Source: Candidatus Wolframiiraptor sp. EX4484-121 (GTDB taxonomy: Archaea > Thermoproteota > Nitrososphaeria_A > Caldarchaeales > Wolframiiraptoraceae). From it: DNA of 17,847 nt. The notes under the pieces were generated by a model, which saw nothing but the letters and a program-made list of their open reading frames with translations, did no database searches and was not told the origin of the DNA. The position numbers and the translations under genes are program-made. The DNA lies in NCBI GenBank assembly GCA_002255105.1, contig NJEK01000022.1:1-17847 (forward strand), written 5' to 3'. Shown here in pieces: positions 13,245 through 17,847 of this stretch (its first letter is position 1; each line of letters begins with the position of its first letter).

Positions 13245-14123
13245 ATGGATATGGATGAGGAGGATGTTAGAAGATTGAGGATAACCCCGAAGACCTATCT
13301 CCCAGTCACCCTATCGATCATCTTGACCTGGCTCTGCGTACTCATCACCGGATATGCGGGAATAATCTTTCCGAAACCGATCATAACTCCGGTTGAAGAG
13401 CCTTCTCCAACAGCTCCACCCGCTCAAGCTCTCTCGAATCCGGCGCCATACATAAACACCTTGATAGTGATTGGTTTGATAGGGGTTTCAAGCATAATCA
13501 TACTCTATATCGCGAGCAGAAAGCCTAGAATTTTAAGAATTTTGGTAGCATGCCTCGCCTGGCTCGTCTCATTCAGCATAACAACCCTCCACCTCCTAAA
13601 CATATCCCTAATCCTGGATCCATGGATCTTCAACCTCTGGATCCCCCTAGCATCCATTGCCGCGACGATAATAACATATCTTCTAATATTTAGGGGGGGT
13701 GAGATTGCAACATCCTTCGCCGCATCCTACATCGCCTCCGGGGCCGGGGGGATTATAGGGATGAGCATACCATACTGGACCTTCCTAACACTCGTGGCCG
13801 CAATCTCGATCTACGACATCCTCGCAGTCTATAAGGGGCACCTCTCCCACCTAACCAGGCAAGATGCTCCCATACTCAGGGGGTTGGCGGTCGAGGTGGG
13901 TGATCTGGTCATAGGGCTTGGAGACCTCTTCTTCTACTCGCTGACGGTCTCGGCCATAATCTGGAACTATGGATTCATCCATGGAATAATGGCGTCGATC
14001 ATGATCTTGATAGGCTATACAATCGTCCTAATGCTTCTGCGGAGATCTAAGATCTTGCCGGGTCTCCCCATCCCCCTAACCTTGGCGCTGATAACGGTCT
14101 TAATCTCCATTTTTCGGGCATAG
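13245..14123 (+). CDS. Presenilin / signal peptide peptidase-type intramembrane aspartyl protease
   Basis: A 292-residue protein with about nine membrane segments and all three A22-type signatures: YD at 190-191 (ISIYDILAVY), GLGD at 224-227 (VIGLGDLFFYS) and LPGLPIPL at 271-278 as the PAL-like motif. D191 and D227 would be the catalytic pair, cutting membrane-spanning peptides in the bilayer. A Pro-rich loop (about 43-68) lies outside the first segment. The start is ATG 13245, five bases after GGAGG; the in-frame GTG at 13218 lies before the likely transcription start. Natural substrates of archaeal members are mostly unknown; left-over signal peptides are the usual guess. It stands 45 bases before the binding-protein gene, which has its own TATA box. 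Confidence 0.88.
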   Translation: MDMDEEDVRRLRITPKTYLPVTLSIILTWLCVLITGYAGIIFPKPIITPVEEPSPTAPPAQALSNPAPYINTLIVIGLIGVSSIIILYIASRKPRILRILVACLAWLVSFSITTLHLLNISLILDPWIFNLWIPLASIAATIITYLLIFRGGEIATSFAASYIASGAGGIIGMSIPYWTFLTLVAAISIYDILAVYKGHLSHLTRQDAPILRGLAVEVGDLVIGLGDLFFYSLTVSAIIWNYGFIHGIMASIMILIGYTIVLMLLRRSKILPGLPIPLTLALITVLISIFRA

Positions 14124-14133
14124 AGATCTAAAG

Positions 14134-14141
14134 ATTTTTAA
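14134..14141 (+). promoter_or_regulatory. TATA box of the ABC transporter operon
   Basis: ATTTTTAA centred about 31 bases before ATG 14169. An earlier in-frame ATG at 14142 directly follows the TATA box and so is unlikely to be transcribed as a start. Confidence 0.55.
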
Positions 14142-14168
14142 ATGAGCTATTTGAAAGATAAAGCAACC

Positions 14169-16028
14169 ATGAGAAAGGTATCCGCGATAAGTAGGAGCGC
14201 CGCGATAGCCATAGCAGTGGTTGTGATCGTCGCCGTGATCGCAGGGGTTTACATCACTACCCAGGTTCCCGGGATAATCGGCCCACGTCCAACCCCGACC
14301 GTAAAATTCTACATCAAGAACCCGAAGGTCGACGAACTCGTCGAGAAGGGGATAAGGACGATAGAGCCTGCGAAGAGGAAGGACATCTACTATGAGCTAC
14401 AGAAGATCTACTATGAGGATGTTCCGAGCGTGGTCCTCTACCAAGGGCTCGGCCGACACTATGAGAGAACATGGGTTCAGGGATGGTATTATAATCCAAT
14501 CTATCCCGGGCTATACTTCTATGTTCTGTCGAAGACGCCTGACGCCAAGAACCCCGACACTTTCATAGAGGCGACCATAGGCGAGCCTGAGACCCTCGAC
14601 CCCGCCTGGGCATACGACACGGCGAGCGCTGAGATAATCTTCAACATCTACGACACCTTGATCTTCTTTGATAGGGAGCACGTCGATAAATTCGTTCCAA
14701 TGATCTCCGAGAAGGTTCCATCCGTCGAGAACGGGCTTGTAAAGGATAATGGGTTGACGATAATCTTCCCGATAAGGAAGGGGATAAAGACCCACGCCGG
14801 CGGTGAGATAACTCCGGAGGATGTCGAGTACTCGTTTGAGAGGGCGATGATTCAGGAGAGGGATGGAGGCCCGGTCTGGATGCTGTTAGAACCATTACTC
14901 GGAGTTGACTCTCTCAGCGAGCTTGGAAATCTTTCAGTCCCAGCCGACGCGGAGAAGATAGGGAAGATGATAGACGACTCCGTCGAGGTCGAAGGAAATA
15001 ACGTGATCTTCCACCTAGCCAAACCATTCCCAACCACGACATTCCTCCAGATCTGGAGCCAGACATGGGCGAGCATAATCGATAAGGAGTGCGCCGTTAA
15101 GGCCGGGGCATGGCCTGGAAACAAGGACAACTGGGTTGAGATCTTCAAGAAGTATCATAACCCCGAGACTCCTGAGCTCCAGGAGACCGACTGCGGATCT
15201 GGGCCGTTCATGCTGGAGAAGTGGGAGCATGGAAAACAGGTCTCCATCGTGAGGTTCGACGACTACTTCCAGGGGCCGGCGAAGCTTAGGAGGGCGATAG
15301 TGAAGAAGGTCGATGAGTGGTCGACGAGGAAGCTTATGTTCCTGAGGGGGGACGCCGACGTGGTCTGGGTTCCGAGGATGCATATAAAGGAGCTTGAGGG
15401 AGCCGAGGGAATACGGGTTGTCAAGGACCTACCAACCCTCACGAACACAGCGATCTTCTTCACCTTCAAGATAGATCCGAATAGCCCATACATCGGGAGC
15501 GGGAAACTTGATGGAAAGGGCATACCGCCGAACTTCTTCAGCGACATAAACGCTAGACTGGCCTTCGCATACTCACTAGACTACGAGAAATTGATCAAGG
15601 ATGCGTTACTTGGAGAAGGAAAGCACGTGCCCGGGCCAATCGTCGAGGGGCTGCCATTCTTTAACCCAGAGCAGAAGGTTTACAAGTTCGACCCAGAGAA
15701 GGCGAAGGAATACTTCAAGAAGGCGTGGGGAGGCCAGGTCTGGGAGAAGGGATTCTATATCGAGGTGCTGTACAATACCGGGAACGTGCAACGTAAGACC
15801 GTTGCCGAGATGCTAAAGGAGAATATCGAGAGCCTGAACCCCAAGTTTAAGGTCCATGTGAGAGCCGTCGAGTGGCCCATCTACCTGAAGGCCATGGTCA
15901 AGAAGCAGCTACCGGTCTTCATCATAGGCTGGCTCGCCGACTACCCAGACCCGCACAACTTCGTCCACCCATACATGCACTCGAAGGGAACCTTCGCCGC
16001 CTGGCAGGGCTATGTAACCCCAACCTAA
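14169..16028 (+). CDS. Family-5 (oligopeptide-type) ABC substrate-binding protein, circularly permuted
   Basis: A 619-residue membrane-anchored binding protein. Residues 10-30 form an N-terminal anchor (SAAIAIAVVVIVAVIAG), followed by a Pro/Thr linker (RPTPTV). The normal mature start appears only at about 127-150 (KNPDTFIEATIGEPETLDP), and the body then runs in family order to the region GWLADYPDPHNFVHPY and GTFAAWQGY (about 585-615), where it stops after VTPT. In relatives that point is followed by a segment of the type NPKVDELVEKG, then KRKDIYYELQKIYYEDVP, LYQ and WVQGWYYNPIYPG; here this segment is at 50-118, between anchor and body. No residue seems lost, only moved. Both ends of this fold lie in the same lobe, so a folded protein is possible. 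It would feed the permeases downstream; the ligand is probably a peptide or oligosaccharide. Confidence 0.9.
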   Translation: MRKVSAISRSAAIAIAVVVIVAVIAGVYITTQVPGIIGPRPTPTVKFYIKNPKVDELVEKGIRTIEPAKRKDIYYELQKIYYEDVPSVVLYQGLGRHYERTWVQGWYYNPIYPGLYFYVLSKTPDAKNPDTFIEATIGEPETLDPAWAYDTASAEIIFNIYDTLIFFDREHVDKFVPMISEKVPSVENGLVKDNGLTIIFPIRKGIKTHAGGEITPEDVEYSFERAMIQERDGGPVWMLLEPLLGVDSLSELGNLSVPADAEKIGKMIDDSVEVEGNNVIFHLAKPFPTTTFLQIWSQTWASIIDKECAVKAGAWPGNKDNWVEIFKKYHNPETPELQETDCGSGPFMLEKWEHGKQVSIVRFDDYFQGPAKLRRAIVKKVDEWSTRKLMFLRGDADVVWVPRMHIKELEGAEGIRVVKDLPTLTNTAIFFTFKIDPNSPYIGSGKLDGKGIPPNFFSDINARLAFAYSLDYEKLIKDALLGEGKHVPGPIVEGLPFFNPEQKVYKFDPEKAKEYFKKAWGGQVWEKGFYIEVLYNTGNVQRKTVAEMLKENIESLNPKFKVHVRAVEWPIYLKAMVKKQLPVFIIGWLADYPDPHNFVHPYMHSKGTFAAWQGYVTPT

Positions 16029-16042
16029 CCTAACTGAAATCT

Positions 16043-16057
16043 ACTCTCCTCTTTTTC
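16043..16057 (+). terminator. Possible pyrimidine-rich terminator after the binding-protein gene
   Basis: ACTCTCCTCTTTTTC lies 15-29 bases after the stop codon. Archaeal termination often uses such T-rich tracts; a partial stop here would give more binding protein than permease. No hairpin is visible. Confidence 0.25.
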
Positions 16058-16108
16058 TGCTTAGTAAGGTTAATTAGATGGGGTTTCCGAGCGGATCTCT
16101 GGAGACCC

Positions 16109-17146
16109 TTGAGCACGAGCATGAGAACCTATGTAATTCGAAGGCTCCTCCTAATGATACCCGTACTCATAGGCGTAACCATCCTAATCTTCGCCATAAC
16201 CCAGTTATTCGACCCATATATGAGAGCATCACTATATATCAGGGATCCGAGACAAGCCAAGAACATAGAAGGTATAATTCGCAAATATGGTTTAGACCAG
16301 CCAGTATACATACAATACTTTAGGTGGCTTGATCAGGTCTTGCATGGAAATCTCGGCTGGTCTCAATCCATCCACATGCCGGTCCTCGACGCCCTCCTAA
16401 CCCATTTCCCAGCGACGGCCGAGCTAGCCCTATACGCAGCCCCCTTAACAATAATCATCGGAACTGCCCTTGGAAAGCTCGCCGCCGTCAAGAAGGATAC
16501 GGCAGTAGATCATCTCACGAGGATCATGGCGATCATAGGCTGGTCCCTACCATCCTTCTGGCTCGGTATAATGCTCCTCGCCATCTTCTATGGAGGTCTC
16601 GGAATATTCTCGCCCGGGAGGCTGAGCACATGGGCCGAGAACCTAGTCCTCTCCGGGAAGTTTAAGGTCTATACGGGTCTCTATACAATAGATGCTATCC
16701 TAAATCTTAATGGAGCGGTCTTGCTCGACGCCCTGAGCCACCTAGTCCTCCCGGTCACAACCCTCGTCATAATCAACATGGCCCTATTGATGAGGATAAT
16801 GAGGTCGAGCATGCTCGAACAATTGAACAAGACTTACGTGATAGCGGCTAGGGCGAGGGGATTGAAGTGGAAGACCGTCATAGATAAGCATGCCACCAGA
16901 AACGCCTTGATCTCGGTTGTGACCATCTCGGGTCTATTGACGGCCGGGATGCTGTCAGGGATGGTGATAACCGAGACCGTCTTCGAATTCAAGGGAATAG
17001 GCTACTGGGCCGCCCACGCCGCAACCCAGCTCGACATACCAGCGGTTCTCGGATTCGCGTTATTCGCGGGCATGGTCTTCGTCGTGGCGAACCTGATAGT
17101 GGACATCCTATACGCATACATCGATCCCAGAATCAGGTTGGGGTGA
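16109..17146 (+). CDS. dppB: ABC transporter permease, DppB/OppB type
   Basis: A 345-residue integral membrane permease, complete by family standards. It begins with YVIRRLLLMIPVLIGVTILIF, followed by the usual extracytoplasmic loop with YGLDQPVYIQYFRWL and HGNLGWSQS, then five more membrane segments. The cytoplasmic ATPase-coupling EAA loop is ARARGLKWKTVIDKHATRNAL (about 246-266), and the end DILYAYIDPRIRLG is typical. It pairs with the DppC-like permease downstream and the binding protein upstream; ATPase genes are expected beyond the window. Start: TTG 16109 has GGAG four bases before it; ATG 16121 (MRTYVIRR) is the alternative and gives a more usual N-terminus. Confidence 0.92.
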   Translation: MSTSMRTYVIRRLLLMIPVLIGVTILIFAITQLFDPYMRASLYIRDPRQAKNIEGIIRKYGLDQPVYIQYFRWLDQVLHGNLGWSQSIHMPVLDALLTHFPATAELALYAAPLTIIIGTALGKLAAVKKDTAVDHLTRIMAIIGWSLPSFWLGIMLLAIFYGGLGIFSPGRLSTWAENLVLSGKFKVYTGLYTIDAILNLNGAVLLDALSHLVLPVTTLVIINMALLMRIMRSSMLEQLNKTYVIAARARGLKWKTVIDKHATRNALISVVTISGLLTAGMLSGMVITETVFEFKGIGYWAAHAATQLDIPAVLGFALFAGMVFVVANLIVDILYAYIDPRIRLG

Positions 17147-17149
17147 TGA

Positions 17150-17847
17150 ACCATACTTGAAAGACCTTCCCTTAAGGAGAGTCCCCGGATAAAGGAGCTT
17201 AAGTTCATTCTCAGGAGGATGAGGGAGACCCCCCTCTCGATCGTGGGATTGGCGATAGTGATCTTCTTCACGATAATCGCTATAGCCGCTCCAGTCCTCG
17301 CCCCTCCGAGACCTGGAAGAGATCCATACGCCGTCAGCGCCCTAATAGGAATAGTGGTTGGAGGGGTTGCGGGATACTATGGTGGGATAATAGATGAGGT
17401 CTTGATGAGGATCACGGACATAATCTTCGCATTCCCTGGATTGATCCTAGCGATGGCCCTGGTAGTCGCATTCGGCCCCGGACTAGACAGCGTAACCCTG
17501 GCGATGGTCCTGGTTTGGTGGCCTGGATACGCCAGGCTGATTAGAGGCGAGTTTCTCAGGATAAGGTCGGAGGACTTCGTCGAGGCTGCCAAGGCCATAG
17601 GATGCTCCGATCTAAGGGTGATCGTCAAACACATCCTCCCAAACGCGATATACCCGCTACTGATAATGGCGTCCCTAGATATAGGATCTGTAGTCCTGAA
17701 CGTCGCCGCCCTAAGCTTCCTAGGACTCGGAGCCCCTGAGGGATATGCGGACTGGGGTCAGCTCATCTCCCTCTCAAGGAACTGGATAACAGGTAAGCCG
17801 GGAGACCCCTTCGCCTACTGGTATGTCTACACGATCCCAGGCCTATT
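17150..17847 (+). CDS. ABC transporter permease, DppC/OppC type, partial, with internal deletion and no normal start
   Basis: The open frame runs off the window end. It begins ILERPSLKESPRIKELK and has membrane segments at MRETPLSIVGLAIVIFF and the following hydrophobic stretch, VVGGVAGYYGGIIDEVLMRITDI, the EAA loop EAAKAIGCSDLRVIVKHILP, and LSFLGLGAPEGYADWG, all typical of DppC. Two oddities: first, after LAPPRPGRDPYA the sequence jumps at about 17332 to VSALIG, leaving out about 55 residues that normally include HPFGTD..GRD and the second membrane segment. Second, no ATG, GTG or TTG in frame precedes ATG 17219; the ATG overlapping the dppB stop (17146) gives only four codons. Removing one C near 17150 would link that ATG to this frame. 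Confidence 0.8.

Noticed and set aside
1..17847. CRISPR array, insertion sequence or integrase gene
   Set aside because: No regularly spaced repeats, transposase or recombinase motifs were seen on either strand; the only hint of integration is the tRNA 3' half.

Overview
The window looks like the chromosome of a thermophilic archaeon of the Thermoproteota/TACK group. The evidence is an Alba chromatin protein, a KaiC-like ATPase, a tungsten-type aldehyde oxidoreductase, tRNA genes with bulge-helix-bulge introns (one in the T loop), many genes with a TATA box 25-32 bases before the start codon (leaderless or nearly so), and heavy use of AGG/AGA and ATA codons. I cannot place it to genus.

Layout. 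1-99: tRNA-Met (CAT) with an intron, cut by the window edge. 119-1206 (-): an archaeal P-loop ATPase broken by a 38-bp tandem duplication and carrying a second, in-frame 66-bp duplication; twin palindromes lie directly before its start codon. 1247-3423 (-): a four-cluster ferredoxin and an aldehyde ferredoxin oxidoreductase joined by an ATGA overlap, with a small Cys-rich protein upstream (3514-3765). 3936-5791 (+): a gamma-glutamylcyclotransferase-like protein, a DedA-type membrane protein and a DUF996-type membrane protein, each with its own TATA box. 5836-7116 (+): NAD(P)HX epimerase fused to what looks like a dead dehydratase domain; it converges on a primase-like (AEP) protein at 7105-7977 (-). 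8112-8455: a tRNA locus with tRNA-Glu (CTC) on the minus strand and tRNA-half-like sequences on the plus strand on both sides. 8643-9650 (-): Gfo/Idh/MocA oxidoreductase.

9922-13139 (-): KaiC-like ATPase, prepilin-type peptidase, NAD(P)HX dehydratase, Alba and a Trm112-like zinc protein. The peptidase start is coupled to the nnrD stop. 13245-14123 (+): a presenilin/signal-peptide-peptidase-type membrane protease. 14169-17847 (+): a family-5 (oligopeptide-type) ABC importer: binding protein, DppB-like permease and DppC-like permease that runs off the window.

The genes worth most attention are in the transporter and the tRNA locus. In the binding protein, the segment that normally ends the protein sits just after the N-terminal membrane anchor, and the protein stops where that segment should begin: a circular permutation. 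The following DppC-like permease lacks about 55 residues of its core and has no normal start codon. With three short tandem duplications elsewhere, this suggests either real local rearrangement in this genome or assembly error, and read-level checks would separate the two. The NAD(P)HX repair functions are split between two distant genes, with the apparently intact dehydratase encoded at 11477-12337.
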